A stretch of DNA of 64,000 bases from Membranipora membranacea (taxonomy: Eukaryota > Bryozoa > Gymnolaemata > Cheilostomatida > Membraniporidae): positions 7,819,001 through 7,883,000 of the forward strand of contig OU612066.1 of NCBI GenBank assembly GCA_914767715.1, given 5' to 3'. Under the pieces are notes generated by a model. It made no database searches. It was given only the letters and a program-made list of their open reading frames with translations, and had not been told where the DNA came from. Positions 51,501-64,000 of this stretch are shown here, in pieces. The translations under genes were made by a program, and so were the position numbers. Every line of letters begins with the position of its first letter. Position 1 is the stretch's first letter.

Positions 51501-53467
51501 AGAGCGTAGTAGACTGCAAGTCTGCATGAACCAGCGGCAGATCTCTTTTGGTACCCTGGGTGTCCAAAGGGTCGACTAAAAACATGCAAAAAAAGCAGTT
51601 CTTGAATTGTAGGGCGTACACCTACAGTGCTATAGTATGCATTGCTCCCAATTATACTGCAGGTACAGTTTGTTTTCTACACACAAATACATATGGGAAC
51701 AGTGCAAAAACTATAATGATCGCTTTGGTAGATTGCCACATAGAATGAATCGTGAATAATTACACTAGCCCCCGAAAACACTTTGCCTTTCCAGTTAGAA
51801 ATAAAAGTGTAATTGTAACATGAAATTACGGTAAATTCAAAGAAAGGGACTTGAGAAAATTGAAGTTGAGGTCGTTGGGTTTATTGCGTAGGTTTACGGT
51901 CTTGCAATGTTTTGATCAAATTGGCGTTGAATGAAGCTATTTAGTGAATTAATTGAAGCAATCTTTTATATATATTATAATACACTCTAAGTTAATAAAT
52001 TAAAACATGAATAAAATTAAATGAAAGAAACTTTTACTCAGTCTGGATAAAAATTCCTGATCAGTTTCAAAGTTGTTTCATAGTATTGTGACTTGCCTTG
52101 TGATGAGGTGACAAATTGGGGGTTGCAGTTATATACCAAATTTCTAATTATGTGGGTCGATAGCCAGTTAACCAGCACAGAAGCTCAACTCTGTTTGCCA
52201 CACATATATGTTCAATGAGCTCAACAATTCTAAATTTTTGCTCTTTCAGATCTTATGGACTTCTTCTCAGCCACTATATTCTATTAAACGTTTACGTGTT
52301 CTTAATTCTTTATATTCCGCCTTTACACTATGTGGCTGAATCTGGGAAAAATAGTAGAATAGTCAGCTTCATCTTATGCAAAGAGCATGTTGCACACAGC
52401 AGGACTATTTGGTGTTTTTTTTTTGGTGATAGGTTGAGGAATGTAGTCTCATAGTAGTAGTATCACAACCAATTCATTGAGTTCAACACTGGAGCCCTGC
52501 TAAAAGGCATCCCACAATGCAATATTCTTTTGGTTTATGGGGATCAGGTAGATGATCAAATGTAACGGTCTAACAAGATTGAGTATTAATGATAATGATT
52601 TAAACACTCTCTTTTATCTCTATGTAACATGCCATAAACTAGTTTCAGAGTTTCTCTCTATCAGAGAAATCAATGCCAGTAGTTGTCTTCACTGCCAAAG
52701 AGAGCAGATAATTACAAATATAGAGATTTTCACATCTCTCCATCAGGGAGTTTGGGACTGATAAAATCTGTCTCCATTATTCTAATTTATTACATACATG
52801 TATGTACTGTTTACTCATTGGTAAATAGCTGGAAGACCAAAACTTCTTCTAAGAACTTAATTAAAATGGGAGATGTTTATGGTTGTGATTCATCAATATG
52901 GAATGGATTTCAAAATGCTATCAGCAATTTGCAATATTGTGTGAGGTTTGAGTTCCGTATTTACAGTTGTGTGTTTGATGTGGGGATTTTGGTTGCCTCA
53001 AGGGCGAGGTTGCAATGAATGTACCAAAATTGTCCGCTACTTGTAGGCAGAGTAGGAGCACAACTAGGGGACTCAACAAATGCCAGTAGTGATAGACCTC
53101 AGAGTTGACACGGAGCAAAGAGGCAATGATCAAAGCAGTATCCATTTTATTGGTAATTAGTGTTAAGTGTTGGAAAATCAACCTTCTCTCAATATAATTG
53201 TAATATTGATGTAATATTTAATAAATACATGTACTGTTGGCTCTGTAGGGAATAAGAAGCAAGACTTGATAGGAACTGTAAAAACTGCAAAACAGGATGT
53301 AACAAAACTTGAGCAAGATTTTTCATGCATATTTTTGATTATCAAGTCTTCAAGTAATATAGACAGACGGAATGTTAAATGCACAGTCTATCAGCTATCT
53401 GAATAGATCTTCTGAATAGATCTTCTGAATTGACCTGTATATTTTGACAACTGTATCAGTCAAACAA
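48548..53467. other. Intergenic region
   Basis: About 4.9 kb. It holds a 27 bp palindrome with duplication (50399-50439), a half element CAGGGAGTTTGGGAC near 52745, and a 15 bp tandem duplication around GAATAGATCTTCT (53399-53428). A minus-strand AATAAA at 53151-53146 may end the gene at 53468. No other gene was supported. Confidence 0.55.
50399..50439. mobile_element. 27 bp palindrome with GTCCACC duplication
   Basis: GTCCACC (50399-50405 and 50433-50439) flanks an inverted repeat with arms CAAGGAGTTAAAG and CTTTAACTCCTTG around one base. A solo half (CTTTAACTCCTTGG) is present near 6960. Confidence 0.65.
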
Positions 53468-56400
53468 TCATGGTTCTATTGTGGGCCGTGACGCAATGTC
53501 CGTGACTAATGGAGGAGCAGGGGATGACAGTTTGGTGGTTACCACAGAGTTGAAATTTGATCCCGTGTTGTTGAGAGCTGCTGGTATATCTAACTTTGTT
53601 GTTGGAGACACTGTTGTGGAAGGGTCTGGTGCTACTTCTAAAGACATAGTTGGAGTGACAGTAATGTCATTGCTACTTGTCTCTGTGTATCTAGCAGGTT
53701 CTGACGGTGTTGTTACCACTAGTGCATTATGATTTGTGTCTGTTATGTTGACCTTTGAAGCTTGTGTTATGTTTGTTATCAGCTGAAGCTGCTGGTATTC
53801 AGAATTGCCTACTACTGCTGCTGTGTTTTCATTATCTTTAATTTCTTGCATCGCGTCTGTGCTCGGAGGGTCAGTAGAGTTGTGTTCAGTCACAGGGCGG
53901 TCAGGTGCGGTTACAACTGGTGTCACTTCTTCTGTTACCTCGGCTGGTGATTGACTTGAAATCACTTCTTCACCAAAGATTAATCCGATATGAGCTGTAG
54001 TTGATTCTGAAATTTCTTGGACTGATTCTGTTACCTTTTCATCAACGGATACATTTACTGTTTCCGATGTACTTATTAGATTTGGAAGTTGCCTCTCCTC
54101 GACAATGTCATCACTTGTGACATTATTGTTCGTCGACACTGTGGGATTAGCCATGGATGCCGTAGTAGCAGGTTCTGATTGCACAGTTGTGTTTTCCTGC
54201 TGCAAGGGGGCCTTAATGTCAACATTATACGTACTAGTAGCTATGCTTGTTGGCGTAGCTTCCTTCACAGGAAGATCAGACAAGCTTGTTGTGGTAGTAT
54301 GGGTTTGTGGACTAGCTGTTGTAATTTCTAAACCTGTCTCTGCTAATTTTGTTGTAGAAGGCTCAGAATTTTCTGTAGTGCTGATTGTCGTGCTAGTTGG
54401 AACCCGTAGCTTCTTGGTTGTATTCATTGGAGTTGTCCTCTTAGTAGTGGTAGAGTATGCATAATCACTAAAAAGTGTTGTTACTTTGTAACCTATCTGT
54501 ATGTTCTCAACCGTTGTGGGTGCGTGAGATAAATTGTTTTCTGTACGAGCATCAGACCTGAATGTTTGATTTAAGCCCCCAAAGAAGTATAGTATTGCAG
54601 CCACTCCACCCAGTAGAAGTGATACTAAAATCATTGTCACTAAAAACGCTGCACAAAATTTACCCGGAGATAAACATTTGCGGCCAGATTTACACATATT
54701 CGGATAGTCATGTACTTTGACAAGCCCCGCCTCAATATCATAACTCGGAGGCGGAGACTGGCTACTTCCACTGCTACCGCTGCATTCATCGTCAGATGTG
54801 CAGACCTTGGACTGGAACGTCGTGCTGAGAAGTTTATGCCACTCTTTGATTCTCTTTTCTCTCTCGGTTGTCTCGTGTTCTAACAGAGATATCTTTTGTT
54901 TGATCCTAGCAGCGTTACTCATGATGTCACTTTCTAAGAGAGGTGTACGCACCATGTCACTGTCATCCTCGGTGAGCACCCAGTAGCTCATTGGCCTGTG
55001 CTGAGAATTAGATACCAGCTTTGTGTAATAGACATCAATGATTTCTTTGTAAGAGCTCATAGCTGCGTACACTGAGAGGGCCAGTGTGTGGTACTGTTTG
55101 TAACGAGAGCTGGCGCTGCTTCGTTTCTCGATTGTCGATACGGAGTAATCCACACTTGTAGAACTGTCACGTCTCAAAGGTTCCATGCTCCTCAGAATCC
55201 CTCTGACTTTGCAAGCTGAACATCCTAATAAAACAAGATAAAGGTTACCTCAAAAAAAGATAATACTTTGTGTAGATAACAGAAAATAATGGTTGAGACA
55301 GGGACATGGGAGCAGTGATAGTGTGTAGTATTGAAGATAGGACTTCTGAACCAACCGGATACGCTCCAATATCTACCAAAGCAGGTAATAATAATATGTC
55401 TTAGTTCTAAACTGTTACAATTATTCAGTTTACAGAAAGCTGTCAATAATCTGCATAATTACTCATTCTGGGCTTATTTATTAATTATGATGTGATGTGT
55501 GCTCAATTACTCATGGTTAGTGTGAAAGTATCTTTGTATCAGAATTCTGTCATTTAATTCCACTGATTAGTGGGCAGTTTATGGTTAGGGAAATACAATC
55601 CTTATCTTATAATGGTCATAATGGTGTGAACAATGAAATAACTGCACCAACACCGCACTTATCAAAATATTTATAGCCAAATTTTGATCTGAGTCAAGTT
55701 CAAGGGAAATTGAATACCAAAATAAGATAGTATGGTGGTAGATCGTCAAAATAAAGCATGGTAAAAAGATATATATTGTTGAAATTTGACCTGATCATAA
55801 ACAATTTTGAAACTTCCCAAGTACCAATTGGCTTAGACATCAAAGGTTTTGACATTTGACCGATATTTAAATCCAAAATTTCTTCCAAATGATAAGCACT
55901 CAGAGTTTAAAAGGTCTGATTCCTGCAAAAATATCATCTGAATAACCTAAATAAATGAGTGAAAGCGTTTGATGGTGAAAGCATAATTTAGCTTTTTTGG
56001 CAAAATGTAGAAAAATAGGAAAACAGAAAAAAACATTGTTGTTCATTAGATCTGTCTGGTAGATGATTCTGGCTGGGGCTACTGGATAGATTTCCAAACA
56101 GCCACTGTGGAATTTTCACTTAGTGGATTGTTCACCTAACCGGCAATAGGTGTCCTATTTTTGATATGATGATATGCAAGTCTTGCTTTTGTTGCACAGA
56201 GAAACAGACCCAATAATTCTCAAGGTGGGCTACCTCAGAATTACATTTAAAATTGATTGCCAGTATCCTGTTTTTCTATTCTTATCTTTTTATTGTGCAT
56301 GTCTGCAGTGTCAGCGCTGACGAGCTTACCGATTGTTTTGATGAACCTTTCAACCTCATGCATCTGTTCATCCTCGACTGGCAGCGTTCTTGGCACGGCT

Positions 56401-59400
56401 GACTCATAAATCTTCAGTTCATCTATATGGTTCTCTAGAAGTACGATCTCCTCTTGTATGGAGGAGGACTGGCCGTGGTAGTTACTGATAGACTGACGTA
56501 ACATCCTGCTGTTCCTGTGATCGACTGGTATCCTGGTGCTGCGCCGACGGTCAGCTGTGTTCATAAGACTCTGCAGCTCGGGAAATGAGTCCTTCACCAT
56601 CGCGATAAATTCTGCATCAAAAACAAGATTTGACTACATCAACAACAAATGATAACTCAATAAGAAGTAGAAAGCTTGACAAGGAAATACCAAATTCTTT
56701 TCTTTATTTTTAGCTAAGGTCACATAAATATTATGAAAACTGAAACCCTCTTTGTGTGAGATATTTATGTGCTGTGTACTCTAATGATTATTCATACGGA
56801 TTTAACAAAAAACACTAATAGTTCCATGGCAACGTTATAATCCACGAAAAATATGCCAGCAGTACTCCATATGAAAGGTATGGAGCACTTTGTCGCCATG
56901 TCAATACATGACGGAGTGCTGTCAAATCTACCCAGACCCCTGCTTAATTATTCCTATTAGAATGCAGGGTCTTGAATTTTTTAGACACCATGTTAGCAAC
57001 TCAAATACACAGTGGCTTTATTGGTCTCTAAACAAATTGAACAACATTGATGAATGATTTCACATAAATCTAATCAATCTTTACTGCAGTGACAATGGCA
57101 TGCGAAATAAAACATTGTGTGGAAATATGACACCAGCTAACTAAAATCAGGCTGATGCTATTTATTTTAATAAAGCAGATCATCGTATTTTTTACATTTT
57201 TTGTATGATTCAAACCCGGACTTATAAAACAATATTAGCTCATGATCAGCAGGGATGAATCTGCTTTTGAGAATAAATTGAACTGAAATGATTTCAGACT
57301 GACTGATTTTATTCTATTGTGTCGACAGACAAAAGTCACAAAAAGTAACACTAGACGCTGTTTGCATCTTATGTTCTGCAGCATAATCAAACGAAACTTA
57401 GCCCGATCTCACAGAGATTGTTTTTTACCTTGCTAAGGGACTAACTGCCCACAGGCTGCGATGTTTTGTTCAATATTTGCAAACAGACGTCTGGTATTAT
57501 GTGCTGAGAGTCTTTTCATCTCTTGAATAATTGGTAAACCCAGTGTGGACCAGAAGAGCCCAGGACCTCGCAATCAGGCCACGCATTCAGGCCACGCATT
57601 CAGGCCACGCAGGCGAAACATAAAATTGATATTACAAAATAGTTATCGCTTGGCAATATCTACCAGACTGTCAATTGGTTGACCAAATTTTAATGAAAAT
57701 TTCGGAGTTTGACTTTGTAGAAATCTCTTGAACTTGTCAAGACTAACCTCAGGTGCCAAAATTCCACATTTTAAGGCTTCAGGCTAATTTGAGTAGCCTG
57801 CTTTACAACAAATATCTGTTACAGACAGATTCAAAGTACAAAATTACAACACAGTTACATCAATCAGACAGTTCCACGCTCAGAAATAACAATAAATTAC
57901 GGCAATGATAGATCTTATAAATATTCACACATCATTAGTCGAATGGAAGAAAAAGCCAGCAGGAGAAATTGAAATCAAGAGTCACATTTTTTATCTCACT
58001 TATTGTCATGCCTTGATGAGTTTCTTCTAAGAGAAAAGATTGTAATTAGGAGAATTTTCTCACGATGATATGAGTCATGTATCGGCATCTATGAGAGGAA
58101 CAGAGTATCCGCCAACAATTTTTAGCTAGGTGGTTTCAACGCCCACTATGTCATATCATGGCCTGGACTGACACAAGCTATTATCTGCCTAAATCATCGA
58201 GTAATCATGCCAGTTCACTTAATCCATCGGCAGTATAACCCGTTATACATTCCTTAACTCCCTGTAAACACCCAAACTAACTACTCAGTACGAATTCGAT
58301 AATTGACTATAACGGACACAACATTACATATAGCAATATAGATATAGCACACAGTAATGCGCATATCACTGCACAACACAGGTCTTCAGCAAGAAACCAT
58401 GAGTCAAGCGCTGTTTCAAGACCTTCATGGCCGGCCCAACAGTATGAAGCCACCCCTGTGAGTTGATGAGCATCTCAATCCATCTCTTCCAGCCCTCAGT
58501 GCATATCGTCAGTTTCAGTATTTTGACACCCTCAGAAGTCAAGGTTGGTTTACCAAGACCTAGGACTGTAAAAGCTGTTACCTAACACATGGTCAGTTAA
58601 ATTTCACCTAATTAACAGCCTATAAAATGATGAACCTGTACACTAATGCTGTCTAGACATGTGGCTGTTGTTGGCAAATCTGGTTAACTTTATCAACATT
58701 TGAGCATTAACTTTCTCAACTGTTGAGCGTACGTACGAATATAGAGATTCTTCCCATGATGACCAAGTCTTACCTTTTTCCCACATAATTAGCAATCCTA
58801 GCGACAAAATGTGCCTATACAGTATCCGGGAAGCAGAAGTGAACGCTGCAGAATTGAGTCGAGATGTAAATGTTGTGAATGTTTGGAGTTTTTACTAAAA
58901 GCGACCAGAGTACTTGTGTCGTCTCACACCTGGATGTCAAACCCTACTCGCCAGTCACTGCCCTCAAACCTAATGTGAGGCTTCACAAAATTACCAAAAT
59001 CACCATTTGTGTCACCTTAATAACAAACAGGGGATTTAAAAAGGCTTAACGGTGAAATCCTCTAATAATACACTACACGTTATTGTCTACCAATATTTTA
59101 ATTGCAGCATTAATAACCTAATGACATAATGGGTATTATTGTAGCCTACTATGAAGGCTTTCCACCTTCTACTGACCCTCTGTAGGGAGGGTGTTTATAG
59201 ATTTGACTCGAACTCTCCGTAGAGGTAAACCCTGGATATAAACCTACCTCAATCGTTCACAGATGTAAGATATATTTTTAATCCGATACAAGCTGCCGAC
59301 TCTCTACCTGGTGCCAAAAGTTATGGTAACATTTAATTGGAAGTGATTTGATGTTCAATATTTCCATCCAACTGCTGCAGTAGCTCTTTGGTTAGTAATG

Positions 59401-60957
59401 CTGATCTCCATAGAGTTTATTGCAAGAATAGATGAACAATGTGATAGTTGCTGTATCAAACCACGCCAAAAGCTGAAATCTGATTGGTTCTTTTGATATG
59501 AATGATTGAGTAGGAATTGTGCTTCCATAGATATTGAGCTGCTATACTGCCAATATCATGTCAGCTGCATTCAAACAGCCTCATGTGTTTGAATTGAAAT
59601 GGAATATCCAGACTATAAATATCGACACAAGCCTGTTTTTTGTATTGCTTATCAGTAAAACTATGTGTCACTTTGCACTCGAGCGAATGGTGAATGTCAT
59701 TTCCGAAGTGTCATCTGAGAGGATACGCCCGCTGACCAACTGAGCAAACGCAGCCGAACTGTGAGCAGTGATATCACCTATGTATTCATTCAAATGTGAA
59801 ATTAAATTTGAAGATTTCTAAAGCGAGTGCATGACACAAAATAAACAGAAAGTAGCGGGACAACGCAGCATCAAACTTGCAAAAGCTAGACAGCTTTGCA
59901 GGTACCATTATTTACCTCTCTTGATTGTGAAAGACATTTAAAACTGAAACTGAAAACAGTGGAACAGTAATCAATCTTATCCGGCTGTGTTACACAAAAG
60001 AATCTGTGCTATAAAAACTAATTCGCAAATCCACCAAGAGGAATTTTAATCTGAATATTATTGTCAAACACTATTCCAATTAAGCAATAAATCAATAAAT
60101 TCATATAACAGATATAACTGATAAATAGATTTGTCTACCACATTTCAAACAGAAACGTGGGTATGAGTGAAAGTATGTGGCAACGTCCGATTTGAAGTGC
60201 AAAACCATAGTAGATAGCTATGTAATGTGAAACCATCACAAGCACTTGTCAATTAATATTTTGTGTCATTCGACCTGTGTTGGCATTAATAACTTTCAAA
60301 AGTCAAATAACATGTAGCAAATTATATAGCAAATGTAGTTTTGTACCCCTGCAGTAGCAAACCAGCTGATCGATGTTAAATGATGACACCGTTAACTCAG
60401 CAGTAGTCTTATCTGCCAAATGCTTTGCAATGATTTTGCAATTGATTGCAAAAAAGAGGAATGATTTGACATTCAAAACTTTCATAAAGTAAATAGCACA
60501 TATATATGTGTACCCCTTTAACAGCAACCCAACTGTGGACATACCGCTAACCCATCAGTTACTGGCCTATTGCTCTGAAATCCTTATCGTAGATTTTGTT
60601 GTAAAAGAGTATTCAGATAGCCCACACAGTGTACAGACGTGTTAACCTTGAGTACTAATTACCACCTGCTACAACCACTGCACCCTCCAGCTCGACGTGC
60701 AGAAAAGGACGCATAACATAGATAAACAGCATGTCATCTCAACTCAATACCCACCTTAGTCTGAGCCCCCGGACTCTTGGCCCTGTCAAACGGCCCCCAC
60801 CTAAACCCTAACTCTGAAGTTTGATGTCGTTTTTTACATAGCGTGTACTATTGAATATAAGTTGCCTACCTCTTTCTGTACCTATAACGTCTTCCCTCTG
60901 AAGCTTACTTATGTCTAGAGATAATCTCTTCAGCTGTGTCATCTCTATTGAAGGCAT
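53468..60957 (-). CDS. Single-pass membrane protein with coiled coils and Thr/Ser-rich ectodomain
   Basis: Exons 60957-60870, 56611-56330 and 55224-53468 join in phase 1 at both junctions to 708 residues. The exon 2 donor is ATCG/GTAAGC. Reading past it meets a stop at 56247, which would give a 150-residue short form. Helical, charged segments near residues 70-110 and 224-258 look like coiled coils. PPPSY (about 281-285) is a PPxY motif that binds WW domains. A basic segment (KSGRKCLSPGK) precedes one membrane helix (about 313-338), predicting a cytoplasmic N-terminus. The remaining 370 residues are Thr/Ser-rich with several N-glycosylation sites, like a mucin stalk. I do not recognise the family. 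The Met at 55186 has a good context and could start a shorter form. Confidence 0.72.
56612..60869 (-). other. 4.3 kb first intron of the membrane protein gene
   Basis: The only defined content is a 13 bp tandem repeat (57575-57610). No exon with matching phase, structured RNA or recognisable transposon was found. The second intron (55225-56329) is likewise featureless. Confidence 0.55.
57575..57610. repeat. Short tandem repeat, 13 bp unit
   Basis: CAGGCCACGCATT occurs twice exactly (57575-57587, 57588-57600), plus a third partial CAGGCCACGC. Confidence 0.85.
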
Positions 60958-61472
60958 CGCTCGTCCACGTTGGTGTTGTTACTACACCTTAATCAACTCT
61001 TGTTGCTGACGGCTCATACAAACTTAACCAACATCATGTCTCCAAATGTATTATGTTAGTCATTCTCAGCTGATGCTGTCAAGTCCGCGGCCACAGAGTG
61101 AAATCTCTCACACAATGACTAGATAGATGTTTTCACTCAATCCATTAGTGTAATAAGAGTTCATGAAAACCTCAATTTGTTTTGCTGAGTTGCTGTATTA
61201 TGAAATTTGCAGACACCGGTCTAATCGAGTAATCAGTGATATTTACTTGATGAGATAAGGAGGACCGAATAAGTGAATTCTGACTGTGGAGTGATTTATT
61301 GTAGGATGCTGGTAGAGCTGGCATAAACCAACAGTCACTCTCGGATGAAAACCATTATAAATACACAAATTGGGCACAAATTCTGTTATTAAGGTTTTGG
61401 CAGGCAGCCACCTTAAACCCCAACAAATAACTTACTAATAAACCAGTGATACAACGTATCGAGGATTGCAGT

Positions 61473-61489
61473 GGGGGGGGGGGGGGGGG
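61473..61489 (+). repeat. Poly-G run (17 G)
   Basis: Uninterrupted G17. It could form a quadruplex and is prone to assembly length errors. Confidence 0.9.
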
Positions 61490-63049
61490 AGAGGCACATG
61501 ATTGATTGCAGATCTTGGATAGTCATCCTGATGTAAGTTTGGCTGTCATCATTTGGGACTTTACATCAAAGGCAATTGTAAAGCAAATTAACAGATATAG
61601 TTTTGTTTATAGATCACGCAAGTTAGCGTAATCGATTAGACAACCTATCAGCCAGCTACGACAGCATTACGCAAATCATTGATTCATAAGTTTTGGTTTG
61701 TTTCATATGGTGCTACTCCTGGGAAGAGCCAGCAGAATTCCACAAAACTTGGTGTGTAATGAAAAGGCATTTAATAAAGTCACACCCAAATAAAGGAATG
61801 TGTACCGTAACCTGCACATCTTATCCTACACATGGAACAGTGGAAAACATTTTCTGTTATAATGCAGCTGCCTTTTTCAGCGTTGACTTTTTTGCCATGT
61901 GCCGTAATGGTTGTGGTAACAGATTTGAAAATGAGACAATTCCGAGATGTTATCTCAATTCAGGCAAATTTCTTCATGATATTGAGTAGTTGCACCTAAA
62001 GCTTTCAGCAAAATTTGGAGTATGTCAAAAACAGCTGAAAACTGATAACAGGTTTGATAGTATATTTTGATCTACCGCAGAGGGGTAAGGACACTGGCAA
62101 ATAAAAACTATTATATGTATTATATATAATATCACCCACAAATAGTGGGTAGGACATGTCTTACGCAGGTGTACCAGTATAATAATATCTGGGTCATGAT
62201 ACAGTAAACAACTTGGCTCTTCCAAATCAGAGTAACTCAACTTTTACTCAACGATGACAGTGACACTGACAGTGAGTACAGATTAATGAGCAGGTGTCAC
62301 CAGGATTGGTGAAATGTGACAATATTGAATAATACTTTTATGTTAATCTACTCAGATTTTTTGTCTTTTTTTCTCAATGGTGAAAGTGAGAATATTTAAA
62401 ACACTGGTTTATGGTAGATTCTGACAGCATAAAGACAAATTATTTCCTCTCACAAATAACTCAGAGCCATCCAGTTTACTTTCTTTCAAAGAAGTAATGG
62501 ATAGGAAATTATAACCATATAATTTTTAATTTTTTAACAATAGAAAAAGATGGACTTGATAACTGGAATCACAGGACAAAATCTAAGAGTTGTGTCATGT
62601 TACAAATGAAAATTTGCCCTGAGAAAAACAATGTTTTTCGATTCATTGACTGTAGAGCATCAAGCATCGCAATACTTTAAAACATTGTATATTGATACCG
62701 TTGTCTGGTAAAACGGAAAAACAAGGCTAATCAGAAGCTGCAGTTTTTGTGATAAACTTGTCAACAAACTATGTGGCACTTTGCAGCAAAGAGCACGTGA
62801 GCTCTGGCTCCCTAGGTGCCAATCCTTTGATTATTTGGTAAAATTTTGATATTGACCCGGATAACTGTCAATACTGTTGGATGCATGCACTGATATTTAT
62901 ACCAGGCCTTTACTATACCCATATCATACCTCAGTTGCTGTATGCTTGTTTGGACTGGTTGGTCACCCCATGCAGTATAGTCATCTAACAATGTCATGTT
63001 AGCATCACACAAAAAGGTGGCCTGTGATAAAGTTAATATCATGTGATCG

Positions 63050-63412
63050 ATGATACGTCCAGGGCTGCTGCTGTATGGAGCTGAAACATGGTCATTGACA
63101 GATTATCTTGCTGAAAGGGTCAGTGTCTATGAAATAAGAAAATTGCTTTACTGCTTAGGAATCAGCCTTGAGGAGCACAAAACCAACAAATTCATGAGCC
63201 AAGATGCGAATGTCACGAATGTGTTTTATCTGATGAGAATAAGAAGAATACAGGCATTCGGACATGTGTGCCAGAGAGAAAGAGATGATGACATGAGACT
63301 GGAGTTGAGGGAAGGAGAAATCGAGGATGTCCAAAGAATAGGTGGGAGGACGCAATCAGGAAGGATCTCCAATCCTGTTTTCTCAGTGAAGGGATGCTCA
63401 GGATTAGATTGA
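63050..63412 (+). pseudogene. Decayed non-LTR retrotransposon reverse-transcriptase C-terminal fragment
   Basis: The open frame carries IRPGLLLYGAETWSLTD, the C-terminal reverse-transcriptase region of non-LTR elements (usually LLYGxETWxLT...). This is followed by LLYCLGIS (usual RILGI) and RRIQAFGHVCQRERDDD (usual RLRWFGHVxRMDDD). Upstream polymerase motifs are absent, consistent with 5' truncation. The region after GRTQSG has drifted. It is a relic with no activity expected. Confidence 0.72.
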
Positions 63413-64000
63413 GAAGTCTTCCAGTAGGCAACCACTCCCAACGCAGAGCAGAGTAGAGATAGGTTAGGAAAGGTAAGGATGTGCTTCCGCCTATATTTTA
63501 CTGTTTTGGAGAACCCACTGGCCTTTTCCATGATCTCGTAACAATTTAGGATTTGGGAAAGGCTGTATATTACCGCAATAGTGACATCTAATACGAACAT
63601 CTGTATGTCAGCATCAGGTATTGTTCTTAAATTATTGACTTCAACTTAATGTTATGCCAAGTAAGAGGTAAGAATACTTGTAGGTATTCAATTATGACAT
63701 ATACCGTGTGATTTGTCTTCCTGTTATGAAAAGATGACAACTTCTTATTTTGTACAAGGCAGGCAGCAGAAAAATAAAGATATGGAATTGAAGTTTTGTG
63801 CCTTTTTATTCTTTCGATAGCAAAAAAAACCATGATCCTCTAGAAGGCGGATCAAACAGGACGGAATATTTGAGTTATATAAAATATTGCGTAAACAGAT
63901 TGTATAAAATAGTAGAGATTGATATACATGGTAAATCACAGTGAGGCTTGATAGGGTGAGGCGCTATGAAATCATCACAATGATATGATCCGCAGCATAA

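Larger units (their letters stand above)
60958..64000. other. Intergenic region at right edge
   Basis: It holds a poly-G tract and a retrotransposon fragment. No splice-supported gene was seen; the frame at 61693-61989 has no family features. Confidence 0.55.

Noticed and set aside
56247-56611. Exon 2 of the membrane gene as the last exon of a separate 150-residue gene
   Set aside because: A good donor (G/GTAAGC at 56329) in phase 1 precedes the stop and matches the phase 1 acceptor at 55224, so a single three-exon gene is favoured. The short form is kept as an isoform.
61693-61989. 98 codon plus-strand frame with scattered Cys and His
   Set aside because: The spacing does not match any zinc-finger pattern and there are no flanking exons.

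Overview
The window is nuclear DNA from an invertebrate animal. It is AT-rich, and its genes are broken into short exons with GT-AG introns, 3' AATAAA signals and many small inverted-repeat transposons. The encoded proteins are typical metazoan families: NOL6, DCAF4, RPS13, phosphatidylserine synthase 2, an invertebrate-type muscarinic receptor and a secreted C-type lectin. A lophotrochozoan-like marine animal fits, but the species cannot be fixed from the sequence. There are no bacterial operons, CRISPR arrays or viral genomes.

Layout. 106-4278 (-): DCAF4-like WD-repeat gene; its 3' end lies left of the window. 6007-20920 (+): complete 23-exon NOL6 gene (1090 codons). 21995-23806 (-): muscarinic-type GPCR with its coding sequence in one exon, convergent with NOL6. 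23.8-30.3 kb: intergenic desert. 30369-32476 (+): six-exon secreted protein with two LDL-receptor class A modules, a Thr-rich stalk and a C-type lectin domain. 32711-34813 (-): RPS13 (151 codons plus stop), tail to tail with the lectin. 36244-42708 (-): ten-exon phosphatidylserine synthase 2-like gene (481 codons). 46482-48547 (-): four-exon unrecognised disordered protein. 53468-60957 (-): three-exon gene for a single-pass membrane protein with coiled coils and a Thr/Ser-rich ectodomain. 60.96-64 kb: intergenic, with a decayed non-LTR reverse-transcriptase fragment.

Function. The genes do not form a pathway. Two serve ribosome production (NOL6 in the nucleolar SSU processome, RPS13 in the 40S subunit). 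The others act in ubiquitin ligase targeting, ER phospholipid synthesis, cholinergic signalling and extracellular recognition. Gene models were built by hand from ORFs, splice sites, intron phase continuity and remembered family sequences. NOL6, RPS13 and PTDSS2 close in frame over every junction and match the known family lengths.

The most unusual signal is a set of very small palindromic insertions (about 23-146 bp) in introns and spacers. Several consist almost only of two terminal inverted repeats and are flanked by perfect or near-perfect 7-9 bp direct repeats, as expected of hAT-type target-site duplications. Larger palindromic MITEs are also present: a TTAA-flanked 520 bp element, a pair with about 130 bp arms, and one inside the first intron of RPS13.
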